A DNA stretch of 64,000 nucleotides from Candidatus Moraniibacteriota bacterium (GTDB lineage: Bacteria; Patescibacteria; Paceibacteria; Moranbacterales; UBA2206): NCBI GenBank assembly GCA_030645735.1, contig JAUSNP010000005.1:1-64000 (forward strand). The letters run 5' to 3'. This document shows positions 1 to 7,081 of this stretch, in pieces. The notes under the pieces are model-generated. The model made no database searches. It was given only the letters and a program-made list of their open reading frames with translations, and was not told the origin of the DNA. Within the stretch, counting starts at the first letter, position 1, and each line of letters starts with the position of its first letter. Both the position numbers and the translations under genes were made by a program.

Positions 1-16
1 CAAAATAAAAGTATTG

Positions 17-421
17 CCCTTACTTTTTCTTTCCGCAAGAAAAAGTAACAAAAGGAACTCTCCGCCGGCTCGTACAAAAATAAATTTTCAACTTATTCGC
101 GAAAAAATACCGGTTGCCCCGCGCCGGACCAGTATTTTTTAGCGCTCATAAGTTTCAATTTATAGTTTTGTACTACGCAAGGCGGAAGGGTTTTAAAAAC
201 AAAGAGAAAATAAGAATTAAAAATTTAAAAAAAACTTTCCGCGCCTTGGCGTTAGTGCGTTTCTAAATTCCAGATTGTGAACGTTAAGAAATTTTTCACT
301 GCTCCTTTTAGCGGAAAGTCGTCCCTAAAATTTTAGTGAGCAATCTGAGAATTTAGACAGCACAAGCCGGCGCCGGCGGTTTCTTTTTGCCACTTTCTTT
401 GCCGTCAAAGAAAATGGCGTA
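17..421. repeat. Repeat element with hairpin-bearing inverted ends
   Basis: No credible gene lies in the first 445 bases. The stretch has related ends in inverted orientation. The left end has a hairpin of ACTTTTTCTT (22-31) with AAGAAAAAGT (37-46) followed by CCGCCGGC (62-69). The right end has GCCGGCGG (372-379) followed by a hairpin of CTTTCTTTG (393-401) with CAAAGAAA (406-413). The centre is AT-rich without an open frame. This looks like a non-autonomous (MITE-like) or dispersed structural repeat; no second copy exists in the window to prove mobility. Confidence 0.45.
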
Positions 422-445
422 CTGTATTTTTATGAAATAAAAATA

Positions 446-1309
446 ATGCAATATCGAAAAACAATTTATGCCATGCTATTACTCTTACTAATCATCAGTC
501 TAATTTTAGCTGGGATTATTTGGTATGAGAAAAGGCAAGATTTGAAGGTGATTTTTTTGGATGTGGGGCAGGGAGATGCGATTTTGATTGAGCAGGGGAG
601 CAAGCAGATTTTGATCGATGGTGGGCCGAGCGGGCAAGTGTTGATGGAGAAGTTGGGCAGATATGTGCCTTTTTGGGATCGCGAAATTGAAACGGTGATT
701 GCAACTCATCCCGATCAAGATCACATTGAAGGATTGTTGGATGTGTTGAAAAATTACAAAGTCGATTCTTTGATTGAAACTACGGCACAAAGCGATTCGC
801 AGTTGTACAAAAAATATGAAGATTTGTTGGCGCAAAAACAAATTCAAAAAATTGCAGCGGTGGCGGGGATGAAAATAAAACTGGATCAAGCGGAAATGGA
901 AATTTTGAGTCCGGCGGGCGAGGTGCCGACGGGAATTGTCAAAGACACGAATATGTATAGCGTGGTGACTAAATTGGTTTTTGGTCAAAACTCCTTTCTA
1001 TTCACTGGCGATTTGCCAGACACGGAGGAAAATAAAATGGTTCAAGCCGGAGTTGATATGTCAGCACGGATTTTAAAGGTTGGGCATCATGGTTCAAAAT
1101 ATTCTTCGAGCAATGAGTTTTTGGAAAAAGTGCATCCGCAAGACGCTATCATCTCCGTGGGCAAAAACAATCGCTTCGGCCATCCGGCGCAAGAAGCTCT
1201 GGACAGGCTACTGGCGCATAAAATAAATATTTTCCGGACAGATGAGCTGGGCGATATTGAATATGACTGCGAAAATATAAAGCTAAATTGCCAAATGATT
1301 GCAAATTAA
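446..1309 (+). CDS. ComEC/Rec2-like metallo-beta-lactamase-fold hydrolase, membrane anchored
   Basis: 287 residues. A single hydrophobic segment (about residues 7-26) should anchor the N-terminus in the membrane with the rest outside. The remainder is a metallo-beta-lactamase domain of the ComEC C-terminal type: FLDVGQGDA near 37-45, IDGGP near 57-61, the metal motif THPDQDH at 87-93, a later FTGDL and VGHHGS. Family members are thought to degrade or process DNA during uptake, or act as secreted nucleases. The ComEC channel domain is missing, so this is a stand-alone hydrolase domain. It begins right after the repeat at 17-421. Function beyond a metal-dependent hydrolase is inferred. Confidence 0.85.
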   Translation: MQYRKTIYAMLLLLLIISLILAGIIWYEKRQDLKVIFLDVGQGDAILIEQGSKQILIDGGPSGQVLMEKLGRYVPFWDREIETVIATHPDQDHIEGLLDVLKNYKVDSLIETTAQSDSQLYKKYEDLLAQKQIQKIAAVAGMKIKLDQAEMEILSPAGEVPTGIVKDTNMYSVVTKLVFGQNSFLFTGDLPDTEENKMVQAGVDMSARILKVGHHGSKYSSSNEFLEKVHPQDAIISVGKNNRFGHPAQEALDRLLAHKINIFRTDELGDIEYDCENIKLNCQMIAN

Positions 1310-1463
1310 AAACGCTACTACACAACTACATGTAGTAGGATTGTGATAATTGCAGAATCCTTCCATACGACCATATAAGGAAGTGGGGAGAATTTCATTG
1401 TTGCCAACTGAAATATCCTGTGATAAACTAAATTTTAGTAAATAATAAATATTTCAAAAAACT

Positions 1464-2069
1464 ATGGACAATCATCCAAAGAAAGAAAGAACATTTATAA
1501 TCCTAAAACCAGATGCAATTCAACGCGGTTTGATTGGCGAGATTGTTTCTCGTATTGAAAGAACTGGTTTGAAATTTGTAGCGATGAAAATGTTAATACC
1601 GAAGGCTGAACAATGTTGGGCACACTACAACAAAGATGATGCATGGTTTCAATCAAAGGGTGAAAGAATTGCAAAAGGTCGCCAAGAAAATGGATTGCCA
1701 GTTGATAAGGAAGCGATTGAATATGGAAAAGATATTATCCAACAGTTGGTAACATTTATGACAGCTGGTCCAGTTTTGGCAGCAGTAGTGGAAGGAAATC
1801 AGGCTGTGGGAATCGTGACAAAAATTGTTGGTGGTACAGAGCCGTTGACAGCTGATATCGGAACTATCAGAGGTGATTTAACTATGGATTCATATGATAT
1901 GTCTGGAATTGATGAACGCGCAGTACGCAATTTGATTCATTGCTCTGACAAACCGGAAGAAGCCGCGAGAGAAATAAAAATTTGGATTGATGAAAGTGAG
2001 ATTATCAAATATCGTTCAGTACAAGATGCAATTCTATATGATGTTAACTTGGATGGAATTTTAGAATAA
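1464..2069 (+). CDS. ndk: Nucleoside diphosphate kinase
   Basis: 201 residues. Transfers the gamma phosphate of ATP to (deoxy)nucleoside diphosphates through a phosphohistidine. Visible marks are ILKPDA near 13-18, GPVLAAVVEG, GTIRGDL and the active-site histidine H159 in RNLIHCSD (the usual RNxIHGSD with Cys for Gly). It is about 50 residues longer than the usual 140-150 aa enzyme, mainly through an insertion near residues 57-92 and a C-terminal tail. The gene stands alone and is closed by a strong terminator at 2089-2120. Identification is firm; the effect of the insertion is unknown. Confidence 0.95.
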   Translation: MDNHPKKERTFIILKPDAIQRGLIGEIVSRIERTGLKFVAMKMLIPKAEQCWAHYNKDDAWFQSKGERIAKGRQENGLPVDKEAIEYGKDIIQQLVTFMTAGPVLAAVVEGNQAVGIVTKIVGGTEPLTADIGTIRGDLTMDSYDMSGIDERAVRNLIHCSDKPEEAAREIKIWIDESEIIKYRSVQDAILYDVNLDGILE

Positions 2070-2088
2070 ATTTCAAAATACTTCAGAT

Positions 2089-2120
2089 AAAAACAGTCCT
2101 GCTCAGGCGGGACTGTTTTT
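2089..2120 (+). terminator. Rho-independent terminator of ndk
   Basis: A 12-bp stem (2091-2102 with 2107-2118, one G.T pair), a TCAG loop and a run of T end the ndk transcript. A new promoter starts immediately after it. Confidence 0.9.
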
Positions 2121-2122
2121 AG

Positions 2123-2166
2123 TTATCCACAGGCTTTGTTGACAAAAAACCAGGTTTTGTTAAGAT
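2123..2166 (+). promoter_or_regulatory. DnaA box plus sigma70-type promoter
   Basis: Perfect DnaA box TTATCCACA at 2123-2131, then -35 TTGACA (2139-2144), a 16-base spacer and -10 TAAGAT (2161-2166). Predicted start is near 2173. The box-to-promoter arrangement recurs at 11960, 16579, 28065 and 31030. Any DnaA role is inferred from the motif only. Confidence 0.6.
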
Positions 2167-2172
2167 GGCCTT

Positions 2173-2310
2173 ATGAAACAAATAAATTCAAAGACAATTT
2201 TGCTGAGCGTCTTGATTCTGTCCAACCGGGCGGTTTGTTTCTGCAATTTAAACTAAGCGAAAAAAGTTTAAATAAAAAGATTCAGGACTGCCCATCAGGG
2301 CGGTTTTTTA
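2173..2310 (+). ncRNA. Short transcript with a 27-codon leader-like frame and terminator
   Basis: Between the promoter at 2139-2166 and a terminator hairpin (ACTGCCC 2287-2293, loop ATCA, GGGCGGT 2298-2304, then T6) a transcript of roughly 140 nt is predicted. It contains a 27-residue frame at 2173-2256 starting MKQINSKTILL, hydrophobic but without a Shine-Dalgarno because its ATG lies at the predicted RNA start. It may be a small RNA, a leaderless peptide or a decayed gene. I recognise no family. Confidence 0.35.
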
Positions 2311-2332
2311 GTTCTTTGAGAAAAATTTGCTG

Positions 2333-2371
2333 CGTCCAGTCTGATTGTGAAAATCGCAATTAGGCTGGGCG
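2333..2371 (+). promoter_or_regulatory. 18-bp hairpin with G.U pairs upstream of a small gene
   Basis: Bases 2333-2350 pair with 2354-2371 around an AAA loop. Several of the 18 pairs are G.U wobbles, which points to an RNA rather than a DNA-palindrome role. It lies 25 bases before the ribosome binding site of the 62-residue gene at 2405 and is probably part of its 5' leader. Confidence 0.4.
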
Positions 2372-2404
2372 TAGTAAAGATCAAATCATATGATTGGAGG
2401 TCTT

Positions 2405-2593
2405 ATGCTGTTTCCGGAAAATTCAGATCAGTTGGCGATTGGAAAACATGCGGTTTATCTGCACAATTTAGAAATCAAAATGTCGATGTTGCCAAAGCAC
2501 AGTCGCAATATTCCACAGCTCCAAATGAACTGTGTTCGAGTCCGCAGTTTTTTGGAACGTCATGGGCATGACTACAAAAGTCCAGTCAAGTGA
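2405..2593 (+). CDS. Small hypothetical protein (62 aa)
   Basis: A 62-residue protein starting MLFPENSDQLAIG. The start is chosen because a good Shine-Dalgarno GGAGG (2396-2400) sits just upstream of ATG 2405; another in-frame ATG at 2390 lacks one. No signal peptide, membrane segment or known motif; it is rich in His, Lys and Arg. It is followed directly by the structured RNA region at 2640-2780. Function unknown; existence rests on the ribosome site and open frame. Confidence 0.45.
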   Translation: MLFPENSDQLAIGKHAVYLHNLEIKMSMLPKHSRNIPQLQMNCVRVRSFLERHGHDYKSPVK

Positions 2594-2639
2594 TTAACAA
2601 AGTTCATTTTAAAATCAACAAGTATTATTTATAAAATAC

Positions 2640-2780
2640 CCCTGTTGGTCAATCTATTTTGTAGAACAAAGTAGATTAAAAAGGTATGCGTCCTAAAAAC
2701 GCCTATGCCAATGGGTCTAATTGTGAAAACATCACGGCAGACCAGAGTCCTTGTGTATTACACAAGGACTCTTTTATTTT
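2640..2780 (+). ncRNA. Candidate structured RNA: four consecutive hairpins ending in a terminator
   Basis: Hairpin 1: 2651-2662 pairs with 2666-2677 (12 bp, one wobble, AGA loop). Hairpin 2: GGTAT and GCGT (2683-2691) pair with ACGC and ATGCC (2699-2709) across a two-base bulge. Hairpin 3: GGTCT (2714-2718) with AGACC (2739-2743), enclosing GTGA/TCAC. Hairpin 4 is a perfect 13-bp terminator (2744-2772) with a T-rich tail. There is no reading frame. It does not match tmRNA, 6S, SRP or RNase P cores that I know. It could be a stand-alone small RNA or a structured 3' end of the preceding gene. Confidence 0.5.
2744..2780 (+). terminator. Strong Rho-independent terminator
   Basis: Perfect 13-bp stem AGAGTCCTTGTGT (2744-2756) with its complement (2760-2772), three-base loop, followed by TTTTATTTTT. 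Confidence 0.9.
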
Positions 2781-2782
2781 TA

Positions 2783-2791
2783 TGGTAGAAT
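2783..2791 (+). promoter_or_regulatory. Extended -10 promoter for the matrixin gene
   Basis: TGGTAGAAT gives an extended -10 (TG at 2783-2784, hexamer TAGAAT 2786-2791). It follows the terminator and precedes the repeat and the protease gene at 2889, so the protease has its own promoter. No clear -35. Confidence 0.4.
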
Positions 2792-2795
2792 AGAA

Positions 2796-2876
2796 TTGTC
2801 ATTCCCGCGGAGGCGGGAATCCAGTCGCGCATCATTAAATTTCTACACTAGATTCCCGTTTTCACGGGAATGACAA
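2796..2876. repeat. Paired-hairpin repeat, GTCATTCCCG family, copy 1
   Basis: The ends TTGTCATTCCCG and CGGGAATGACAA are inverted copies, and each end is itself a small hairpin. Related copies are at 53962-54060 and 57924-57994. Short, non-coding and MITE/REP-like. Confidence 0.7.
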
Positions 2877-2888
2877 AATTGAAACCAA

Positions 2889-3902
2889 ATGAAACAAATA
2901 TTTCGCAAACTATTTTTGATTGCCATCCTGATGTTTTCCATTGGGGTTTTTGTGGCGCGCAATCGGGCTTTCGTGGCGCAGAACAATCCATTTTCGCAAT
3001 ACAAATGTGACATACCTGTGACCTATGTGGTGGGCACAGTGGATCCACGCTTTGGTGTGTCACAAGAAAAGTTTGTGAGCTTGATGCAAGAGGCGGAACA
3101 AAAATGGGAAAGCGCTTTGGGGCGTGATGTTTTTCAGATGGAAGTGGATGGACGAGTGCAAGTGAATCTGACCTATGATGATCGACAATCGACTACGGAA
3201 AATTTGAAAAAAATTATGACCGACATTGACACTGGCAAAACGAAAACTGATCAATTAGCCAGTGACTATGAATCTTTGCGAGTGCAATTGGAACAAAAGA
3301 AAAAAGTTTTCGAAGCGCAAGCAACTGAATATGGCAAATCAGCCAAAGACTATGAAGGAGCAGTGCAAAATTATCAGGATGATTTGAAAAAATATTCGCA
3401 GGAAGTTGAAAAATGGAATGCGCAAGGCGGAGCCACCGAAGAAGCTTATAACAATCTGCTCAAGGAAAAGAAAAAATTGGATGCGCAACTCAAAGATTTG
3501 AAAAAACAAGAAAGTGACTTGTTGGCTTTGCGGGACACCTTGCAAAAGAAACAAAACGAAATTAATGACTTAGTAACTAGAGTCAATGAAACTGCGGGAG
3601 TCGTCAATCAATTGGCTGGCAAAACCAACAGCAAAGTCACAGATTATAATCAAACGCAAAAAGATCGCGGTGAATTTGAAACGGGACTTTATACAAATGA
3701 CAATGGTACGGAATCCATTGATGTCTTTCAGTTTTTTGACGACCAAGATTTGCTGGCCATCCTCATCCACGAAATGGGCCACGCCCTCGGCATGGCGCAC
3801 GCCGAAAATCAATCAGCCATCATGTATCCCAAGCTCATCAATCAAAGCATCGCAATCACTCCCGACGACATCAATCTCTTCCAAGCAACTTGCGTGCGAT
3901 AA
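2889..3902 (+). CDS. Matrixin-type zinc metalloprotease with coiled-coil region
   Basis: 337 residues. An N-terminal hydrophobic segment (about 8-24) acts as signal or anchor. Residues about 110-245 are Lys/Glu/Gln-rich and strongly predicted to form a long coiled coil. The C-terminal domain carries the metzincin zinc motif HExxHxxGxxH (H294, E295, H298, H304) followed by a Met-turn SAIMYP. Matrixin-family enzymes cleave proteins outside the cell. The N-terminal ~70 residues (CDIPVTYVVGTVDPRFG and following) also look matrixin-like, so the coiled coil appears inserted in the catalytic domain. It may act on cell-surface or host-cell proteins; the target is unknown. Monocistronic. Confidence 0.8.
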   Translation: MKQIFRKLFLIAILMFSIGVFVARNRAFVAQNNPFSQYKCDIPVTYVVGTVDPRFGVSQEKFVSLMQEAEQKWESALGRDVFQMEVDGRVQVNLTYDDRQSTTENLKKIMTDIDTGKTKTDQLASDYESLRVQLEQKKKVFEAQATEYGKSAKDYEGAVQNYQDDLKKYSQEVEKWNAQGGATEEAYNNLLKEKKKLDAQLKDLKKQESDLLALRDTLQKKQNEINDLVTRVNETAGVVNQLAGKTNSKVTDYNQTQKDRGEFETGLYTNDNGTESIDVFQFFDDQDLLAILIHEMGHALGMAHAENQSAIMYPKLINQSIAITPDDINLFQATCVR

Positions 3903-4018
3903 CCTTGTAGGGGTGAGCCATATTTGAACCGTATCTGCTTGACTTTAGTAGTATGAATGCATAGTATATAGGCAAATCAATTGCGACATTAACTTAACTT
4001 ATAGGTAGGAGGTGTGAG

Positions 4019-4414
4019 ATGCTCTTGATTCAAGGGTTCTTTTTTCAACAGAGGAATGGGCTCAGTATTGCTTTTCGGTCAGAGACTGAAGGTGGTGTTG
4101 GGGCTATAATTCAAAGAGGATTGTTCAAATACATGTATTCCGGCATTATTTTTCCTGATTCTGAAAGTGAAACTGGACTTGCGGGTGAAATGGTTGACAT
4201 TTTCGGTGAGTCCATACTTTCAGATGTAAAAGTCGGTGAACATGAGGTATTTTTTACCAAGAGATACGTCAACCGCACTGATACAATGGCGTATCAATTT
4301 CATCGCGAAGGTAATCTGTGGGTTGGCGGATACAGCGGTAGCGCAGTTTGCAATGGTGGTGCAAAATGTATAATCACTGATGTGCCAAATGATTTCTTTT
4401 TACCTCCCAAATAA
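4019..4414 (+). CDS. Hypothetical protein (131 aa)
   Basis: 131 residues, start supported by an excellent AGGAGG a few bases before ATG 4019. No transmembrane segment; mixed alpha/beta composition, Gly-rich patches (GGYSGSAVCNGGAKC) and two closely spaced cysteines near the C-terminus. I do not recognise a family. It has its own terminator at 4441-4476 and is not in an operon. Its 5' region (3903-4018) includes a half copy of the GTAGGGGTGA palindrome at about 3905-3915. Confidence 0.55.
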   Translation: MLLIQGFFFQQRNGLSIAFRSETEGGVGAIIQRGLFKYMYSGIIFPDSESETGLAGEMVDIFGESILSDVKVGEHEVFFTKRYVNRTDTMAYQFHREGNLWVGGYSGSAVCNGGAKCIITDVPNDFFLPPK

Positions 4415-4440
4415 ACTTGAAGAATAGAAAAATCTGGGCA

Positions 4441-4476
4441 ACCAGCTGCAACCTAGAAGGATGCAGCTGGTTTTTA
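4441..4476 (+). terminator. Rho-independent terminator
   Basis: ACCAGCTGCA (4441-4450) pairs with TGCAGCTGGT (4462-4471) and is followed by TTTTATTT. It excludes the longer upstream start (4417) for the next gene. Confidence 0.85.
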
Positions 4477-4490
4477 TTTACTAAAAAATT

Positions 4491-4510
4491 CAGGGGTGAA
4501 ACCCCTACAG
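4491..4510. repeat. AGGGGTGAAACCCCT palindrome, copy 1
   Basis: Short palindrome of the family also found at 5145-5166 and, inside hypF, at 56848-56870. The arms AGGGGT and ACCCCT are separated by GAA; the left end is slightly degenerate here. Confidence 0.7.
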
Positions 4511-4608
4511 GTTTGACAAACAAGGCATTTCCCAATAAGCTATTTCGAGGTCATTTAAAATCAACGGTGATAAAAATATCGCCACAAATACATGAGGAGG
4601 TGCTGAAC

Positions 4609-5091
4609 ATGATAACTTGCAAATCTGCAGTTATTATTATCGATATGCAACCGATGTTTGTCGAGTTCGTATTGACTGAAGAGCGAAGACATATGATTGA
4701 GTTCCAACTCAAAATCATACAAGATTGTAAAAAGCTCGGAATACCAATAATTGCAATGGAGTATGTTGGTTTCAGGGATACTATACCTGAACTGAAAACA
4801 GCTATTGCACATACGCCCAATTCGTTCTTTCTGGAAAAGGAATGGCAAGATGGATTTTATTGCAGCGAACTCAGTGCTGCTTTAGAATCACTGGGCATTT
4901 CCGAGAATTTATTTTTAATGGGAGTTAATGCAGATGGATGTGTTAGGGCTACTGCGAAAACTGCCATTGAAAACAGATTTCAGGTTTTCACTTCTGAGCA
5001 TGCAATCGCACAAAAACACGGGCAAGATAAAAATCTGCTCTGGTACAAAGAAAATGCTATTTTAACAGATGATCTTAGTAAGATTGTCTGA
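4609..5091 (+). CDS. Isochorismatase-family cysteine hydrolase
   Basis: 160 residues. The ATG at 4609 is preferred because GAGGAGG lies at 4594-4600; an open extension back to 4417 would run over a terminator and a repeat. The fold is shown by VIIIDMQ (catalytic D12), K77 in FLEKEW and the nucleophile C111 in GVNADGCVRAT, the Asp-Lys-Cys triad of the isochorismatase-like superfamily (nicotinamidases and related amidases). The substrate cannot be told; a nicotinamidase role is possible but the family has many functions. Alone in its transcript, closed by the terminator at 5091-5127. Confidence 0.8.
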   Translation: MITCKSAVIIIDMQPMFVEFVLTEERRHMIEFQLKIIQDCKKLGIPIIAMEYVGFRDTIPELKTAIAHTPNSFFLEKEWQDGFYCSELSAALESLGISENLFLMGVNADGCVRATAKTAIENRFQVFTSEHAIAQKHGQDKNLLWYKENAILTDDLSKIV

Positions 5092-5127
5092 AAGGCCTGG
5101 CGAGAAATCGTTAGGCCTTTTGATTTT
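5091..5127 (+). terminator. Rho-independent terminator
   Basis: AAAGGCCT (5091-5098) pairs with AGGCCTTT (5113-5120), followed by TGATTTTT; it overlaps the stop codon of the hydrolase gene. Confidence 0.8.
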
Positions 5128-5144
5128 TGCGCGCGTAATAATTT

Positions 5145-5166
5145 TGTAGGGGTGAAACCCCTACAG
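5145..5166. repeat. GTAGGGGTGAAACCCCTAC palindrome, copy 2
   Basis: Nine-base arms TGTAGGGGT and ACCCCTACA around GAA. Cleanest intergenic copy of the element that also sits in frame inside hypF. Confidence 0.8.
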
Positions 5167-5194
5167 ATTCCAAGTTAAATTGGCACAAAGTATA

Positions 5195-5223
5195 TTTACA
5201 TTTGCAAATAATATATGTTATGC
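5195..5223 (+). promoter_or_regulatory. Putative promoter for the 5298 gene
   Basis: TTTACA (5195-5200), 17-base spacer, TTATGC (5218-5223). Plausible spacing but a poor -10. Confidence 0.35.
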
Positions 5224-5297
5224 TCTAAGTAAGTTAGAGTAAGCTTAATTTATATATTTTCAATAGTCCTTTATCAACACTCAGCGGAGATAAGAAC

Positions 5298-5723
5298 ATG
5301 AAACAGAAGAGAGCGGGATGGTTCAAATACCTTAATAACATTGCTGAAAAAATCGCTTCAAAGAGTCAGGTTTCTGCAGAAGAGTGGCAAGAATTATTTG
5401 CCGTTGCAGATACCTTTTACAAGTGTAGTGAAGGTCGTAAGTGGGCTAAGGAAAATCCTGAAATGGAGATTTCTTTTTATCAAAAAATGATTGCTCTACA
5501 AGGGAGGACTTTCCGTCACAAAAAGATACTTGCAGTTTTGGCAAAAGAGCGAGGCGACAATGAAATCTTCAATGCCTGCTTGGGCATCATGGTACAAAGC
5601 GCTCTTGAAACCAAGCGTTTTGCTAAAGCACGATGCGCAACTGTGCTGAAGCTGATGAAAGCAGATGATCCAAGAAGATTAGATGTTCAGAATCATCTGA
5701 ATCATGTCAAATCTTTGTCGTAA
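5298..5723 (+). CDS. Hypothetical helical protein (141 aa)
   Basis: 141 residues, start supported by GCGGAGA shortly upstream. The protein is basic, predicted almost wholly alpha-helical, with no membrane segment; the pattern of helices (SAEEWQELFAVADTFYKCSEG ... FNACLGIMVQSALETKRF) resembles helical-repeat proteins but I recognise no family. Own putative promoter and a clear terminator at 5764-5807. Function unknown. Confidence 0.55.
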   Translation: MKQKRAGWFKYLNNIAEKIASKSQVSAEEWQELFAVADTFYKCSEGRKWAKENPEMEISFYQKMIALQGRTFRHKKILAVLAKERGDNEIFNACLGIMVQSALETKRFAKARCATVLKLMKADDPRRLDVQNHLNHVKSLS

Positions 5724-5763
5724 GGTTAACAGTATTTCTTAATCCTCACCGTTTAGTTTTCAA

Positions 5764-5807
5764 GGTTAGCTCGTGCAATGGAGGCACACGAGCCGACCTC
5801 TTTTTTT
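5764..5807 (+). terminator. Rho-independent terminator
   Basis: GGT..GCTCGTG (5764-5774) pairs with CACGAGC..ACC (5787-5798), then T7. Confidence 0.8.
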
Positions 5808-5825
5808 ATCTAAATTTTTTAGAGA

Positions 5826-5858
5826 ACAAAAAACCTCTCGGAGTGAGAAGTTTTTTTT
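5826..5858. terminator. Bidirectional terminator between 5298 gene and rpmB
   Basis: AACCTCTC (5832-5839) pairs with GAGAAGTT (5845-5852). A-run on the left and T8 on the right let it act on both strands, mainly for rpmB on the minus strand. Confidence 0.7.
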
Positions 5859-5881
5859 AAAGTTGAAAATAATAGAAGTTA

Positions 5882-6055
5882 TTATTTTGTCTTAGACAAA
5901 GTCTTGATGCATCGAGTACAAACTTTCAATCTTTCACCGTCAATCTTTTTAGTTTGCAAATTGATAGCAAATTTTCTAAGGGTTTTTACTTGAGAATGGC
6001 TGACTTGGTTTCCAGTCTTAGCGCCTCGTTCACAAACTTCACAAACTCTACTCAT
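5882..6055 (-). CDS. rpmB: Ribosomal protein L28 (bL28)
   Basis: 57 residues beginning MSRVCEVCERGAKTGN, the L28 signature, with two CxxC pairs (CEVC and CTRC) that can bind zinc. The frame is open a further 35 codons upstream but that part encodes ATGAAAC heptanucleotide repeats (about 6066-6092) and has no similarity to L28, so the start at 6055 is chosen. The only ribosomal protein gene here on the minus strand; transcribed away from the M50 protease gene. Confidence 0.9.
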   Translation of the reverse strand: MSRVCEVCERGAKTGNQVSHSQVKTLRKFAINLQTKKIDGERLKVCTRCIKTLSKTK

Positions 6056-6217
6056 AAAATTCTTATAACATGAAACATGAAACATGAAACAAATAATATA
6101 GCGAAAATAACTTGTAGTTAGCCTCGTGTTATATGTTGTATGTTTTATGTTACATGGCAATTGATTAGTAACAAGATTTAGAGTATCATATAGGAGTTAA
6201 GTTGTAAAGACCTCAAT

Positions 6218-6913
6218 ATGTTAAATGAAATTGTGCTCATAAGTTTCTATGTCCTGATCCTGCTTTATTCTGTCATTATCCATGAAGTGGCCCATGGCGT
6301 GATGGCTTTGTGGCTAGGTGACACAACCGCCAAATATGCGGGTAGATTGAATTTGAACCCTCTGAGTCACATTGACCCGGTTGGCTCAATTGTGGCCCCC
6401 TTGCTCATGCTGGTGACTTCAGGCTTCCGATTTGCCTTTGGCTGGGCCAAGCCAGTGCCATATAACCCATATAATCTCAAAAATCAGAAATGGGGACCAG
6501 CGGCCGTGGCTTTGGCTGGCCCAGGATCGAACATCCTGCTAGCTGTTATTTTTGCTTTTATTGCTAGGATGATTAGCATCCCTGTGGCGGCTAAAATCGA
6601 CATTATTGCTAATTTCAATGATTGGTCTAATATTTCGGCTGTGATTGCCGGCTCAATGGGCTCAATTTTCTTTGAGTTGTGTGTAATAATCATCTTCTGG
6701 AATGTTTTACTAGCTTTTTTCAACCTGATTCCGATCCCACCATTGGATGGCTCAAAACTGCTATTTGCCGTTTTCCCAATGAAAATCGAAACGATGGCTA
6801 TGTTGGAACAATTCGGCTTCATCTTCCTCTTGTTCTTCATAATCTTCTTTTCTGGCCCACTGGGCATTTTCTTGAACTACATGCTGGGACTGTTTTTGGG
6901 ACTTTCATTATAA
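6218..6913 (+). CDS. Site-2 protease family (M50) membrane metalloprotease
   Basis: 231 residues with about five to six transmembrane segments. The zinc motif HEVAH (H22-H26) is in the first membrane region and NLIPIPPLDGSK near residue 175 supplies the third ligand, as in the short bacterial M50B/YwhC-like group. The PDZ domain of RseP is absent. Such enzymes cut proteins inside the membrane. The substrate is unknown. It precedes the str operon but a separate promoter at 6924 drives the latter. Confidence 0.88.
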   Translation: MLNEIVLISFYVLILLYSVIIHEVAHGVMALWLGDTTAKYAGRLNLNPLSHIDPVGSIVAPLLMLVTSGFRFAFGWAKPVPYNPYNLKNQKWGPAAVALAGPGSNILLAVIFAFIARMISIPVAAKIDIIANFNDWSNISAVIAGSMGSIFFELCVIIIFWNVLLAFFNLIPIPPLDGSKLLFAVFPMKIETMAMLEQFGFIFLLFFIIFFSGPLGIFLNYMLGLFLGLSL

Positions 6914-6923
6914 GGCTTTGCTG

Positions 6924-6952
6924 TTGACATAAAATGCAATATCCTTTATTAT
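6924..6952 (+). promoter_or_regulatory. Promoter of the str operon
   Basis: TTGACA (6924-6929), 17-base spacer, TATTAT (6947-6952): a near-consensus housekeeping promoter about 130 bases before rpsL. Confidence 0.75.
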
Positions 6953-6975
6953 TATTTTACTAGTTATTATCTAGT

Positions 6976-7018
6976 CCCGCCTGTGGCCTAAACCGTCACA
7001 AATGCGGGCAAGTTTTTA
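6976..7018 (+). promoter_or_regulatory. Leader hairpin with T-tail before rpsL (possible attenuator)
   Basis: CCCGC (6976-6980) pairs with GCGGG (7004-7008), with TGTG/CACA inside, followed by CAAGTTTTTATTT. Lying between the promoter and rpsL, it could attenuate the str operon. The ribosomal ligand, if any, is unknown. Confidence 0.4.
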
Positions 7019-7081
7019 TTTAATTCAAAATTATTTTAGGCTCAGTCTAGTCGTTCTGCTAGTTTGACCTTGAAAGACAAA

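Noticed and set aside
506..988. Antisense reading frames such as the 160-codon frame opposite the ComEC-like gene
   Set aside because: They are shadows of real genes, with low-complexity composition and no ribosome sites; the same holds for long opposite frames in tuf, fba and nuoF.
2136..2363. 75-codon frame after ndk
   Set aside because: It begins inside the -35 region of the promoter and runs through a terminator.
2640..2780. Riboswitch controlling the matrixin gene
   Set aside because: A separate extended -10 promoter after the terminator can drive the protease gene, and no known aptamer is recognised.
4417..4608. Longer N-terminus for the isochorismatase-family gene
   Set aside because: The extension crosses a terminator and a palindrome; a strong ribosome site precedes ATG 4609.
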